Shown: positions 31,626 to 41,219, counted from the stretch's first letter. The stretch is DNA of 64,000 nt from Gluconacetobacter johannae (GCF_025994435.1 NZ_BAQK01000020.1:1-64000); one strand, 5' to 3'. A program made the numbers and translations. The notes: generated from the sequence alone by a model not told the origin.

Positions 31626-33646
31626 TACAGCCTCCCGGCCATGCAGAGGGTCGCGGCCTCGATCGCTCGCGCATCGCCCTCTTCGGTGGAAAATTCAGTG
31701 TCGATCGCGGCCAGGGCCTTGCGCTCTTCGTCGGTGACGCTGGCCTCGAATTCCGCCCGGTCCTGCTCATAGGCGGTCCGTGCCTCGGCCAGCTCGCGCG
31801 CGGGATCACTGGCATCGGCCTCCGGCGCACCATGCGCGCCCTGGTCGACGCTCTGGCGGGCAGCCTGGACCTCGGGATGGTCGGCCAGCGCGCTGCGGCG
31901 CAGGGCATCCATGGCGGCGGCCTGCTGGTTCGGCGCGTTCAGGATGTTCTGCGCGGCGCCGATCTCCGGCTCGCCCGTCTCGGCCACGCTGCCAGCGGTG
32001 GCCCGAAGGTAACCCTGGTAGGCTTCAGCCACCCGGTCGAGATAGTGCGGTGGCCGAGGGCCACGCGCGCGCCGGACCTGATCGAGCGCCGCGGCAATCG
32101 CCGGTCGCCGGTCATCGCCTGTCGCCTGCAAGACCGCCCGGGCCAGGGCGGCAAGATCGCGGTCGGAGGCCGAAGACCCGATGCGCCGGGCGTAACGCCC
32201 CAGGCTACGGTGGGTGAGGGCGTGCAGCACATCCTGCCGGGACTGGATGCGCGCTGCTGCTGCGCGAAACTCCGGCGTGTTCCAGGCATCGGGCCCGGCG
32301 ACACGCACGCGCTTCATACGGGACTGGATTTGCCGGATCTGCTTCGCCAGCGCGCTCTGGCGCCGCTCCAGACCGCCGGCATGCGCCAGGGTGCGGGCCA
32401 TCTCCAGCGCCCGGTCGGCAGCAGACTGGCCACCGCCTTCGGTCACCATGCGCAGTTCGTCTTCCAGCGCCGCGCGCCGCGTCGCCGGCAGGCTGTCCTG
32501 GGCCAACTCATCGCGGATGGCCGTGATCCGGTCGCCGGTCGTGTCCTCGACCTGTCGGGAGTAGCGGTCCCGTGCCGCCTGGGCTTCCTGTCCAAGCTGG
32601 TCATGCTCGGCCTGAAGCGCATCCGCTCGGCTTTGCAGGTCTTCCGTCGAGGCGCCCGCCCGGTCGTTCTGCGCCGAGGCCGCTTCGTCGGTTGTCGTCG
32701 CCTCGTTCAGCAGGCCGTCCTGATCCGCTGACAGGCCTTCTTGTTGCCGCTGCCAGCCCGCCAGTTCGTCCGAGACGTTGGCCGCTTCGTTCTGGTGAAG
32801 CAGGCTGTCCTGGAAGCCCAGCCCCTCGCTCACAATGTTCGGCCGGTCTTCGACCAGGGCGGCGATCCCCTCGCGCATGGCGGCATCGTGGGCCAGCGGG
32901 CCGGCCTCTTCCATGTGCTGCGCGATCGGGTTGACGGCTTCAGGGGCCGCTTCGGCCGCCTCGGCGGGCTGAGACGCCGCGCGCCCGGCACCCAGCCGAT
33001 CGGCAATCGCGCCGCCGGCAGCATGCAGCCCGCCACCGAATAAGCCGCCGATGCCGATATCGATCAGGGCGCGCGACATGCTCCAGTCGTTCTGGTCGGC
33101 ATGGTCGAGGGCCGCGTTGGTCGGTTCCAGCAGGGCCTGCCCGGCCATGCCTTGGGTGGCACCGGCCAGCGCCCGGGTTGCCAGCGTGCTTTCGATCCCG
33201 GCCCGGCCAAGGATCGCCGCCGCGCGGGTCTCGCCAAGGCCAGGAACGAACATCGAGGCCACATTGAGCGGGTCGAACATCTGAGGCAGCAGGCGCGAAC
33301 CAAAGCCGCCGATGCCGGCAATGACGCCGCCCGGTCCGCGCGCGATGATGCTGCTCCGCATCGCCTGGTCCTGCCGGGCCTTGTAGAGCGAGGACGCCAC
33401 GGAATCCGCCGTGTTGCTCTTGAAGCCCTCCCCCGGATAGCGGGCGTTCGCCTGCTCGGGCGTCAGCATCTCGCCGTTGGGGTCGTAGGACGAAGCCAGC
33501 CGGCCCAGGCGCGCGGTCGGTGTCTCGGCCATGCCCGACTGGAATTCGGCCGCCATCTGCTCGCCGAGAGAGCTGGAGATCAGGTTGACGCCCTGGGCGC
33601 GCTCCGTCGCGCTGTCGATCGGGTCGCCGGTGTAAAGGCCGGTCAT
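31625..33646 (-). CDS. Large phage protein with coiled coils, probable ejection protein (673 aa)
   Basis: Unrecognised by family. The first 100 residues are mixed. Residues about 105-215 are Gly/Ala-rich and hydrophobic (G-G-V-I-A-G-I-G-G-F-G, I-D-I-G-I-G-G-L-F-G-G-G), and the remainder is highly charged, Gln/Glu/Arg-rich coiled coil. This architecture fits phage internal core proteins that build a transenvelope channel. ATGA overlap with the upstream transglycosylase gene and TAATG overlap with the downstream gene show a tightly coupled operon. Confidence 0.75.
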   Translation of the reverse strand: MTGLYTGDPIDSATERAQGVNLISSSLGEQMAAEFQSGMAETPTARLGRLASSYDPNGEMLTPEQANARYPGEGFKSNTADSVASSLYKARQDQAMRSSIIARGPGGVIAGIGGFGSRLLPQMFDPLNVASMFVPGLGETRAAAILGRAGIESTLATRALAGATQGMAGQALLEPTNAALDHADQNDWSMSRALIDIGIGGLFGGGLHAAGGAIADRLGAGRAASQPAEAAEAAPEAVNPIAQHMEEAGPLAHDAAMREGIAALVEDRPNIVSEGLGFQDSLLHQNEAANVSDELAGWQRQQEGLSADQDGLLNEATTTDEAASAQNDRAGASTEDLQSRADALQAEHDQLGQEAQAARDRYSRQVEDTTGDRITAIRDELAQDSLPATRRAALEDELRMVTEGGGQSAADRALEMARTLAHAGGLERRQSALAKQIRQIQSRMKRVRVAGPDAWNTPEFRAAAARIQSRQDVLHALTHRSLGRYARRIGSSASDRDLAALARAVLQATGDDRRPAIAAALDQVRRARGPRPPHYLDRVAEAYQGYLRATAGSVAETGEPEIGAAQNILNAPNQQAAAMDALRRSALADHPEVQAARQSVDQGAHGAPEADASDPARELAEARTAYEQDRAEFEASVTDEERKALAAIDTEFSTEEGDARAIEAATLCMAGRL

Positions 33647-36576
33647 TTCACAAGGCTCGGGCTGATGGAGGCAACGGAATTGATGCCGGGAAGCCTGGGC
33701 GGGTATTTCCCGTTGCGGATATCCTGGAACAGGACGGTGATCGGCTTCCCATCCTTGCCAAGGACCGGAAGAAAAGTGCTGCTCGACATCAGCGTCAGGC
33801 CGGTCTCATGCGCGTTCGGAATCCACGATCCTTTCCGCGCATCGCTGAGGGCGATTTCCTGTCTCTGTGCCTGCGTCAGGTTCGGGTCGCCGCCCTCGGG
33901 CGCGAGGCTGTCCGGTGCGAGTCCGTCCATGACCCGGCTGGTCGCGTCCTCGGTGGCTGACAGCATGCCCTTCGGGACGCGCATCGTGCCGTTGAAGTCG
34001 TATTTCCGGCCCAGGATGCCGTCGTAGGCATCGTTCATCGCCGTCTGGAAGCCCTTGCCGTTCGCCATGTAGTAGAGAACCAGCCGTTTCACGCTCCCAT
34101 AGATGGCGTTGTAGGTCGCCAGCCCGGCGCGGTTGCCCATCGTGGTTCCCAGAAAGTCCCTCATCAGGGTCGGCAGGCCGGACGTGGGATCGTCGATCTT
34201 TCCGGCATCACTCCCGGCATGGACCCCGGCGGCGGCCGTCAGTTGCTGTTCCGACCCGGCGTGGATGGCCCGTTCCATGTCCGCCCGCGCGATCACCTGG
34301 TTGGGCTGGTTCATGATCCCCAGCGCCACATAGTCCGGGCTCAAGCCAAAATGCTCCTGATACTCGCCGAAGACCCGGGGCCACGCGCTGTCGTCGCTGT
34401 CTCCGCCATACCGGCCCGCCAGGGCATCCAGGATCTGGGCCGCGCTTGTCTTGGCGGGGTCCGCGTCCGTCAGCATCTGCACGTCATGCTGGCCTTGCGC
34501 TTCGGTCAGGATGCGGGGGCGCAGGACGCCCTGATGGGTCTGCATCGCATCGCTGGCGGTGATGGCGTCCCTCTGGGCCTGCGCGATCGCGTTCTGGTCG
34601 TTCGACTGCATGGCGTGGGCCAGATGCTGTTGGGCGGTCTGCACGGTCGAGGCTTCGGACACCGCTGCCACCGGGTCTTTCGCCAGAGCCTCCTGCCGGC
34701 GCTGGGCGAAGGCCGCGACACGCTCCACGAACTGCTGGTGTAGCTGGTAATCCTCGGGGGCGATCTGGCCATTCATGCCGGTCGCAGGGCTCGCCGTGGC
34801 GCCCATCATCCCCTTCATCGACCGGACGGCCGCTTTCGATCCGGCGCTGTTCGGATCCTGAAGCGACCGGATGCCGTCCGCGATCTCCTGCGGCGTGCCG
34901 TTCTTCATGCCGGCGAAGACCGTCGCGGCCTGCTGGCCGGTCACCAGGTCGTGGGTTTTCTGTTCGGCTTCCTGCGCGGGGTAGAGGGTCTGGAATTGCC
35001 CGATGATCGGAGTGATCGCCGGCTGATAGGAATCATCCCCGTTCAGCTGCGCCGCCTGGATGCCCGACACCTGCTTCTCCAAGGCGGCCCGCTGCGTCGC
35101 AGTCTGGACCTGCCACTGGTTGCGACGGGTAATGATATTGGCCCGGACCCGATCCCCGACTTCCGGGTCCATGCCTGCCGTTGCTGCATCCACTTTGGAC
35201 AGAATCTTGTCATAGTCTGGTGGGCTATATCCGGCAGACAGTGCCGGCTTGCCATGGTTTTGGAGCCCAGCCCGCGACACGTAGGACCGCGACTCCCGGA
35301 ACGGGATCTGCTTCAGCCAATCCGTATCGCTGATCGCGCCAGTCCTCGGATCGCCGTATGTCTTCAGCCATTCATCGACCCGGCCGGGGCCGGCATTGTA
35401 GGCCGCCGTCGCCAGCGTCTGATTGCCCCCATAGCGGTCCAGGAGCATGTCCTTGTAGGACCGGCTGACCGTCATGTTGTAGGCTTGGTCGTTCCTCAGG
35501 CGGTTCTCGTCCCATTGCAGCCCCACCCGCGCCGCGGCGGCTTTAGCGCTGCTGGGCCGGATCTGCCCGGCGCCGACCGGAGCGTCCGCACCGCCCACAC
35601 CCGATGTCAGGGGCGCGCCGCTGGAATCGAACTGCTGACGTCCGCTCTCGATGCGGATCTGGCTGTCCATCACGTCGTCCGGGTTGGCATCGCGCGGAAT
35701 CGCCACCACCCCGTCATCGGCAGGCTGCCCCAGCAGTTCGCGCGTAACCGCATCGGCATCGGCCTTCACGACATGCGGGCGCAGGTTCGCCGCGATGCTG
35801 GCATAGGCGGTCGGACTGATCAGGCCACGGTTCGCCAGGAGCCGCTGCTGTGCCTCGATCGGCTGCCCGTTCTGCAAGGCGGCTGTGATGGCCTTGTCGA
35901 AGAACTGGTCGCGGTCGTCCTGCAGCTTCTGCTGCACAACCGGATCGGACGGCTTCATGCCATAGGTCGTGGCATAGAAATCGGTGAGAACCTGCTGGCT
36001 GCGGCCCAGCCCCAGCGACAGCGCGCGGGGGTCGCCATAGTTCTGGACCCCCACTTGATGCGCCATCTGGACCGTGGAACCGACGCTCTGCCTCGCATAA
36101 TCCTGAGCCTGGGCGGCCACATGTTGGCGCGCCTGGTCGAGCGCCATCTGAGTGTAGCGCATGCTGTTCTGGTCGAACTGGTCACGGGCTGTGGTGCCAG
36201 CCTGCAGCCCCGACCCTGCGTTTTGTTGCGTTTGCTTCAGCTGATTGACGAAGCCGTTCCATGCGGCGATGGCCGCCGGCCCCTGTTGGTTGAGGAAACC
36301 CGGCTTCGTGCTGTCGTTGGGGTCGCCATAGAGCAGCGTGTTGACCTGGTCGATGTGGCTGTTCTGGGCGTTGTTGGCCCGGACCATGCCGGCCTGCTCG
36401 GCCTGTCTGTTCTGAGACGCGGCCAGGACATCGCCGGCCTTTCCCATCTGGTCGCCGAAGCTGCGCAGACTGCTGGCAATGCCGGCGCCGAAGGCATCTG
36501 GATCGATCTTGGTTTCAGGTGCCGCCGCGATTCCGTCAGGGGATTTGCCGGGCGTGAATGTCGGGACATTGGCCAT
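33643..36576 (-). CDS. Phage internal virion protein with lytic transglycosylase domain (977 aa)
   Basis: Residues about 300-440 form an SLT-type transglycosylase: catalytic Glu310 in I-R-I-E-S-G-R, G-A-G-Q-I-R-P-S-S-A, and A-Y-N-A-G-P-G-R-V-D (392-401). The flanking regions are long, helical and Gln-rich. Such domains inside giant virion proteins (T7 gp16, other podovirus ejection proteins) open peptidoglycan during DNA entry. ATG at 36576 shares one base with the stop of the preceding small gene, which fixes the start. The lytic domain implies this element contributes virion components even though capsid genes are not visible. Confidence 0.85.
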   Translation of the reverse strand: MANVPTFTPGKSPDGIAAAPETKIDPDAFGAGIASSLRSFGDQMGKAGDVLAASQNRQAEQAGMVRANNAQNSHIDQVNTLLYGDPNDSTKPGFLNQQGPAAIAAWNGFVNQLKQTQQNAGSGLQAGTTARDQFDQNSMRYTQMALDQARQHVAAQAQDYARQSVGSTVQMAHQVGVQNYGDPRALSLGLGRSQQVLTDFYATTYGMKPSDPVVQQKLQDDRDQFFDKAITAALQNGQPIEAQQRLLANRGLISPTAYASIAANLRPHVVKADADAVTRELLGQPADDGVVAIPRDANPDDVMDSQIRIESGRQQFDSSGAPLTSGVGGADAPVGAGQIRPSSAKAAAARVGLQWDENRLRNDQAYNMTVSRSYKDMLLDRYGGNQTLATAAYNAGPGRVDEWLKTYGDPRTGAISDTDWLKQIPFRESRSYVSRAGLQNHGKPALSAGYSPPDYDKILSKVDAATAGMDPEVGDRVRANIITRRNQWQVQTATQRAALEKQVSGIQAAQLNGDDSYQPAITPIIGQFQTLYPAQEAEQKTHDLVTGQQAATVFAGMKNGTPQEIADGIRSLQDPNSAGSKAAVRSMKGMMGATASPATGMNGQIAPEDYQLHQQFVERVAAFAQRRQEALAKDPVAAVSEASTVQTAQQHLAHAMQSNDQNAIAQAQRDAITASDAMQTHQGVLRPRILTEAQGQHDVQMLTDADPAKTSAAQILDALAGRYGGDSDDSAWPRVFGEYQEHFGLSPDYVALGIMNQPNQVIARADMERAIHAGSEQQLTAAAGVHAGSDAGKIDDPTSGLPTLMRDFLGTTMGNRAGLATYNAIYGSVKRLVLYYMANGKGFQTAMNDAYDGILGRKYDFNGTMRVPKGMLSATEDATSRVMDGLAPDSLAPEGGDPNLTQAQRQEIALSDARKGSWIPNAHETGLTLMSSSTFLPVLGKDGKPITVLFQDIRNGKYPPRLPGINSVASISPSLVK

Positions 36577-36782
36577 CAGGCGGTTACCCCATCCCAAATC
36601 AGGACACCACCGACATCTGTGAAGCATCCACAAAAGCCGCCGGCTTTCAGGTGGACGCGCATGGCGTTCTGCAGGTGCTCCCGGTTCATGGTGCGCCTCA
36701 GGAAATCGCCTAGGCTTTCCAGGCCGTCACCGTCGGACGGCGCCGAAGCCATGTCGGCTTTATGCTGCTGCGAATGGGTCAT
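36576..36782 (-). CDS. Small hypothetical late-operon protein (68 aa)
   Basis: Unrecognised. Opens with a polar segment (M-T-H-S-Q-Q-H-K-A-D), then R-R-T-M-N-R-E-H-L-Q-N-A-M-R-V-H-L and a short Gly/Cys-containing end. The start overlaps terL by 23 bp and the stop overlaps the transglycosylase gene start, so it lies where phages normally encode portal and head genes. A Met11 start is also possible. Confidence 0.55.
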   Translation of the reverse strand: MTHSQQHKADMASAPSDGDGLESLGDFLRRTMNREHLQNAMRVHLKAGGFCGCFTDVGGVLIWDGVTA

Positions 36783-38274
36783 AATCGGCCTCCACTCTCG
36801 GCGCGCCCCAGGGACTGCCGTGCGGGGATGGAAGGATGGGATAGGCGAACGTCAGGGCCAGCGCGTCCGCCACGTCGGGCGAGGCGCCGATACGCTTGCG
36901 GATGGCGTCCTTCGGTTCGATCTGGATTTCGTCGCGGGCGTTGTGGCCGAACTCGGGCGCGGTCAGGTCGGCGATCAGTTCGGGATCATCTGGGATGGCA
37001 CCGGTCTTCAGCCATTCCCGCATCATCCCCCACATCTCGGCGCGCTTGTTGGCGTAGCGCGAGGCATCGCTGGCATAGTTCGCCCGGTCGGCCTTCCCGC
37101 CGAACTGGACGCCGAAGACCGCCGGCACCCGGAGCTGACGCAGGCGATCCACGACACCAGCCCCGATGCCGCCCGCGTCCACGAACACAGCCTCGCACCG
37201 GTATTGCTGGGCCGTGTCTGCCACCTTGGCCGCGATCTGCATCAGGTCGGCCACCCGTAGTTTCAGGAGCGGCCAGTTGCGCGCATCCTGGCCTTTGCGG
37301 ACATAAATGACGGTCTGGTCGGAACCTTGCCGTGCCACATCCACGCCAATGACGATGGCGTCAAAGCTCCTGCCGGCGGCATCCCGCATCCGTGCCGCCT
37401 CAACGGTGTCGGACGGGATGAACTGGGCCGAGCCGGCACGCGGGAAAACGCCTCGCACGCGGATGCGGACGAAGTCGCTGTCCTCGCCATAGTCGTCGAC
37501 CCATTGCTGGATCTGTTCCTTGTTGGTGATCCGGACCGTGCGGCTGTCAATCTGGCGCGTCGTCCAACGATGCTTGAACCGGCCGAAGCAGTCGCGGAAA
37601 CGGCCAGTGTTGCGCGTGGGGTTGCCGGCCACCAGCCAGATGATGTCCGTGTTGTCGTCGGTCAGCGCGCCTTCGGTCGTCTGCCAGATCACGTCCGGAA
37701 TGGCCGAGGCTTCGTCGAAGACGACCAGGATGCGCTTGCCTTGGTTGTGCAGGCCGGCGAAGGACTCGACCCGATCAGGCGACCAGCTGATGGCGTCGAT
37801 GCGCCATGTCTTGGCGTGGGTCGGGTCAGACGAATAGATCGCGGTGGCCGCGACCTCGAACCATGACCGCCACAGGAAGACCCGGAACCAGCGGTTCAAC
37901 TCGGGCCAGGTCTTGGTCGCCAGCTGCGCCGCGGTGTTGGCGGTGACGACGCCGCGCGTGTCCTCGCATGTGGTGATAGCCCACAGGATCACCCATGACA
38001 CCAGCGCCGATTTGCCGATGCCGTGCCCCGACGCAATCGCGATCTGGATCGCCTGGGCCGGCGACAGGATGCCTTGACCGATTGCCCGCAAGATATCAGC
38101 CTGCCACGCATCCGGGCCGTCCATGCTGGCCAGATCGGTCCCAGGTTCACCCCAGGGGAAGGCCGACTGCACGAACCGGAGCGGGTCGGTGGAACACTCG
38201 GCCGCCAGCTGGACCAGATCGTCCTGAAGCTGCTGCGTCAGAGGGGCATCCGGATCCATCATTCGGCGCTCCAC
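36760..38274 (-). CDS. Phage terminase large subunit
   Basis: DNA-packaging motor and nuclease, 504 residues. The ATPase half has Walker A A-S-G-H-G-I-G-K-S (81-89), Walker B I-L-V-V-F-D-E-A (182-189) and the coupling region V-A-G-N-P-T. The RNase H-like nuclease half shows acidic residues in V-D-V-A-R-Q-G-S-D-Q-T (311-321), V-F-V-D-A-G-G-I-G and P-D-V-A-D-A-L-A-L-T-F-A. Full length with both active sites apparently intact. It follows a DUF5681 protein by 106 bp. No portal gene follows, which is unusual. Confidence 0.93.
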   Translation of the reverse strand: MERRMMDPDAPLTQQLQDDLVQLAAECSTDPLRFVQSAFPWGEPGTDLASMDGPDAWQADILRAIGQGILSPAQAIQIAIASGHGIGKSALVSWVILWAITTCEDTRGVVTANTAAQLATKTWPELNRWFRVFLWRSWFEVAATAIYSSDPTHAKTWRIDAISWSPDRVESFAGLHNQGKRILVVFDEASAIPDVIWQTTEGALTDDNTDIIWLVAGNPTRNTGRFRDCFGRFKHRWTTRQIDSRTVRITNKEQIQQWVDDYGEDSDFVRIRVRGVFPRAGSAQFIPSDTVEAARMRDAAGRSFDAIVIGVDVARQGSDQTVIYVRKGQDARNWPLLKLRVADLMQIAAKVADTAQQYRCEAVFVDAGGIGAGVVDRLRQLRVPAVFGVQFGGKADRANYASDASRYANKRAEMWGMMREWLKTGAIPDDPELIADLTAPEFGHNARDEIQIEPKDAIRKRIGASPDVADALALTFAYPILPSPHGSPWGAPRVEADYDPFAAA

Positions 38275-38380
38275 CTGATACTATATCTGGTGATGAAATC
38301 GAGTTTAACCCCAGAAATCTGCCAATCTCCGTCGTGTCGTGTGATAAGCGGACCCAGAGCGGACCTTTCGCGACAGGAAA

Positions 38381-38791
38381 TCATGCTTTTTCGGCCTCGG
38401 CGCTCGGTGCGATCGCCAGCGTCTTGGCCGCCTCGATCTGGCCAGTCGTCGCCCCTTCGATCGTCAGTTCCCGCTTGCGCGCGCGGGCGAGCTGATCCGC
38501 GATGCTGATTGTGTGCTTCACATCAGCCGTCACCGACGATGCCGATAGCGCGGGCTTCTCGAACCGGATGGCAGCCTTGGCGGCATCGAGCTTCAGGTCC
38601 AGTGGCACTTCGGGATGGCGATACATGGCGACCAGCACGTCATGAGCGCCGAATTGCGGACCACTGGCCACGTCATGCCCCAGCGTCGCCGTGATCCTCT
38701 CCATCTGCTCTTCCAGAGCGACCGTGCGCTTGCGACGGGTGCCCTTCTTGAGCCCCGCCGGATTGCCCGATTGTCCCGGCTGGAAGACCAT
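38381..38791 (-). CDS. DUF5681-type protein, candidate small terminase subunit
   Basis: Starts F-Q-P-G-Q-S-G-N-P-A-G-L-K-K-G-T-R-R-K, the hallmark of DUF5681 proteins, which lie next to large terminases in many prophages. The rest is helical with a charged C-terminus. Its position directly upstream of terL supports a DNA-recognition (small terminase) role, but the activity of the family is not established to my knowledge. Downstream, at about 38347-38366, is a degenerate copy of the GCGGACC arm repeat. Confidence 0.8.
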   Translation of the reverse strand: MVFQPGQSGNPAGLKKGTRRKRTVALEEQMERITATLGHDVASGPQFGAHDVLVAMYRHPEVPLDLKLDAAKAAIRFEKPALSASSVTADVKHTISIADQLARARKRELTIEGATTGQIEAAKTLAIAPSAEAEKA

Positions 38792-39092
38792 TGCTTGCGA
38801 TTGCTCTCGTCCGTGTCTGGTATTGTCACCCTACCAGATTGAATACTTCACCGTCACCTCGGCAGAAGCAGACAAGTTCGGACATTACTAGACAGGGAAA
38901 CATTTTTTCCTGTCGTCACCCGGCATCTTCGACAGGATCGCACCTGGCGTCACTGATGGACGAAAGCGGCGTTGCAAGTGACGGTTGCTGAGGTGAGAAA
39001 AAGGGGCTGCAAGTGAGCTCTTCGTTTTAGAATGAACCGTTGCATAGTTACGAGGTAACGGGGGCACAGGCTCAGGATCGTCTCGCCCGTTT

Positions 39093-39204
39093 GCACGGGA
39101 CTCGCACGGAACCTGCACGGGTGGATAGACCGCACGGATGGTCTATCCCCCTATAGGGTTCCGACATCCGTGCGCGCGCGGAAGTTGCACGGAAGTTGCG
39201 CGGA
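39093..39204. other. Iteron region, candidate replication origin of the element
   Basis: GCACGG(G/A) units occur at 39093, 39104 and 39115 (11-bp period) and at 39132, an inverted one at 39167 (TCCGTGC), and GCACGGA/GCGCGGA at 39187 and 39198 (again 11 bp). The 39132 unit is the loop of a perfect 9-bp inverted repeat GGATAGACC / GGTCTATCC (39123-39131, 39140-39148). The cluster abuts the 3' end of the RepA-like gene in a 413-bp gene-free stretch (38792-39204), which also holds the palindromes GTTAC-GAG-GTAAC (39047-39059) and GACAGG...CCTGTC (38891 onwards). Confidence 0.75.
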
Positions 39205-40416
39205 TCATGCTTCGTCATCCTCAAGCCATGTGACGCTGTCGGGGAGGCCGTCAGTCGAGCGTAGACCTTTCCCCGTTCCTCTATTCGACCTTCTGAAGGT
39301 CGCAGTGATGAAGCCAGCGGCCATCAGCCCGTCCATGACCTTTCGCTGCCCGTCAGCCGTGACGATGCCATGTTCGACCAACAGCCTCTTGATTGATCGT
39401 GCATCGGCAGAAAAGCGCGGGCTCCACGGTCCAGCCGGGCTGCCTCTTTCCACACCGACCTGAATGGCTGCCATGGTGTCCTGAGAGATCGTATCTTCTG
39501 GCGGTGCCCAGGGCAGCATGACAGCCACATGGTCACCGTTCGCCAATTCGTAGGACTGGCGCTCGAACCATTCTTCACGACCGATCGGGGCAGCATTGAT
39601 CTTGGCGCCGTCAACGCGCGAGAAATAGCGGCGCTGGTCAGCCTTGATGCCGAAGGTGTTGGCCTCATCCTCGCTCATCACGGTAACCGTCAGGACGATG
39701 CGTGCCGCGCCAATGACAGCGGAGGCACCGCGGGCGATGTCCGGATCTCCAGCTGTCGCTGCCGAGCCTTTGCGCGTGTGGTGCAGGAGAACGAGCGCGA
39801 GATTGTGCTGGATGGCCAGGCTGCGGAAATAGGCCATCACCGTCCTGACGGCCGTGTTGTCGTTCTCTTCGGCCTCGTGCAGTTCGACCAGCGGATCGAG
39901 CATCAGCACGTCCGGCTGCATCGTCTCGATCATCTTGAGCATCTGGTCCATGGCCGGCGTGGCGCGCAGTTCCTTGGTTTCACGATCATAGGCCAGGAGC
40001 GTACCGATTGTGTCCGTGCCCAGCCTCATCACGCACCCGGCGAGATCGGCCGGTCGGGCACCGAAGAAGCGGAGGGCACCAGAGAAGCGGCGCCGCTGCT
40101 CGTCCCTGTCGTCTTCCGTGTTGTAGGTCATCACCTTGACCGGCTGGACATCCATCCGCCCATAGGGCTTTCCAAGCGCCAGAGCGGTTGCCCATCCGAC
40201 CATCAGGCTCGATTTGCCGGAAGCCGGCGCCCCGACCACGACCGTGACGGCACCGCGCAGCAGTAGCCCGGTCGCGACCCAAGGACGTCGTGGGATATCC
40301 TGCTCCAGCCAGCCCTCGGCATCCTCGACCAGCAGCGCCGGTGTGGTGTCAGCACTGATCTGGGCTTTCCGCACACCTTCACGCACGATGCTGTCGATGT
40401 TCAGGGCTTCGCTCAA
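39205..40416 (-). CDS. RepA-like AAA/RecA-fold helicase ATPase
   Basis: Predicted hexameric replicative helicase of the plasmid RSF1010 RepA / AAA_25 class, 403 residues. Walker A is V-G-A-P-A-S-G-K-S-S (61-70) and Walker B is D-V-L-M-L-D-P-L-V-E-L (169-179). L-L-H-H-T-R-K-G (sensor-like) and R-G-A-S-A-V-I-G-A-A-R follow, both typical of RepA helicases. The C-terminal 100 residues form a winged-helix-like tail. It overlaps the prim-pol gene by 4 bp and is flanked downstream by iterons, so together they make an autonomous replication unit. Confidence 0.9.
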   Translation of the reverse strand: MSEALNIDSIVREGVRKAQISADTTPALLVEDAEGWLEQDIPRRPWVATGLLLRGAVTVVVGAPASGKSSLMVGWATALALGKPYGRMDVQPVKVMTYNTEDDRDEQRRRFSGALRFFGARPADLAGCVMRLGTDTIGTLLAYDRETKELRATPAMDQMLKMIETMQPDVLMLDPLVELHEAEENDNTAVRTVMAYFRSLAIQHNLALVLLHHTRKGSAATAGDPDIARGASAVIGAARIVLTVTVMSEDEANTFGIKADQRRYFSRVDGAKINAAPIGREEWFERQSYELANGDHVAVMLPWAPPEDTISQDTMAAIQVGVERGSPAGPWSPRFSADARSIKRLLVEHGIVTADGQRKVMDGLMAAGFITATFRRSNRGTGKGLRSTDGLPDSVTWLEDDEA

Positions 40417-41219
40417 GCCGCGCCTCCCCGAGCCCGCAAGGCGGACGTTATCGTCTTCTCTATTTCCGGCACGGTGAGCCCAGCCTGGAGGGCAGCGGCG
40501 GCCATCGCCTCGGCAATCTGCCCGGCCGTCAGATGCCCCTCTGGGATGAACCGGGCCAGCGCATAGGTCTCGGCGTTCAGTGTGTCATTGCGTCGCCCTT
40601 GCCCGGCTGACGCGACCGCCTGGACAGCACCCCGGACAGCACCCCGCACATAGCGGTCAGCATCCTCGATGCCGCGCTCGATCTTTGCCAGATCGGCCTT
40701 GGGCGGTGGGGGCGGGACGGCCATCTCAGCCAGCCACGCAGGCCATGGGGCGGCAGGGGCCTTGCTCACCACGTCCAGCCCGGCGGCAGGCCACCAGATG
40801 ATATAGCCGCCATCGGCCCGCACATCGATGCCAGGGGCGATCCGGCTGGCGCTATTGCGCATGCCTTCCCGATGGCGGAACAGCATGTGCAGGCCGCCCG
40901 ACCGCGTGCGGTGGGTGCGGGTCGCCGGCAGCCGGGCGCAATGCTCGGCATGCCAGTCGTCTGCGCCTTCCTTATGGAGGTCCAGGTCCAGCACATCGAT
41001 GCCGGACGCGGCCCCCGTGGCGACACCCACCAGCGGGCCCGGATAGCGCCGCCACAAGGTCATGATGGCATCCGCCTTGGTTGCTGCATCCTTGAACCCA
41101 TGCGGGCAGGCCGGTTGCTTGTTCTCCTGGCAGGGGAAGACAGCGGCACCATGCTTGCCCAGGTTCACGGCCTGGATGATGTGGGGCGGCAGAACCGCGA
41201 GTTGGCTGGCGGCGCTCAT
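40413..41219 (-). CDS. Primase-polymerase (AEP/prim-pol) protein
   Basis: Archaeo-eukaryotic-type primase of 268 residues. The metal-binding motif is I-D-V-L-D-L-D (Asp78, Asp80), the nucleotide motif is S-G-G-L-H-M-L-F (His111), and the third motif is G-I-D-V-R-A-D-G-G-Y-I-I (Asp132 region). The C-terminal part resembles a short helical primase-C-like region. The ATG at 41219 overlaps the upstream stop (ATGA); a much longer frame extends upstream without similarity. It would prime replication of the element with the adjacent helicase. Confidence 0.9.
   Translation of the reverse strand: MSAASQLAVLPPHIIQAVNLGKHGAAVFPCQENKQPACPHGFKDAATKADAIMTLWRRYPGPLVGVATGAASGIDVLDLDLHKEGADDWHAEHCARLPATRTHRTRSGGLHMLFRHREGMRNSASRIAPGIDVRADGGYIIWWPAAGLDVVSKAPAAPWPAWLAEMAVPPPPPKADLAKIERGIEDADRYVRGAVRGAVQAVASAGQGRRNDTLNAETYALARFIPEGHLTAGQIAEAMAAAALQAGLTVPEIEKTITSALRARGGAA

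Noticed and set aside
39093..39204. Short regular repeats considered as a CRISPR array.
   Set aside because: Units are only 7 bp with 4-bp spacers, there is no leader and no cas gene; an iteron origin fits better.
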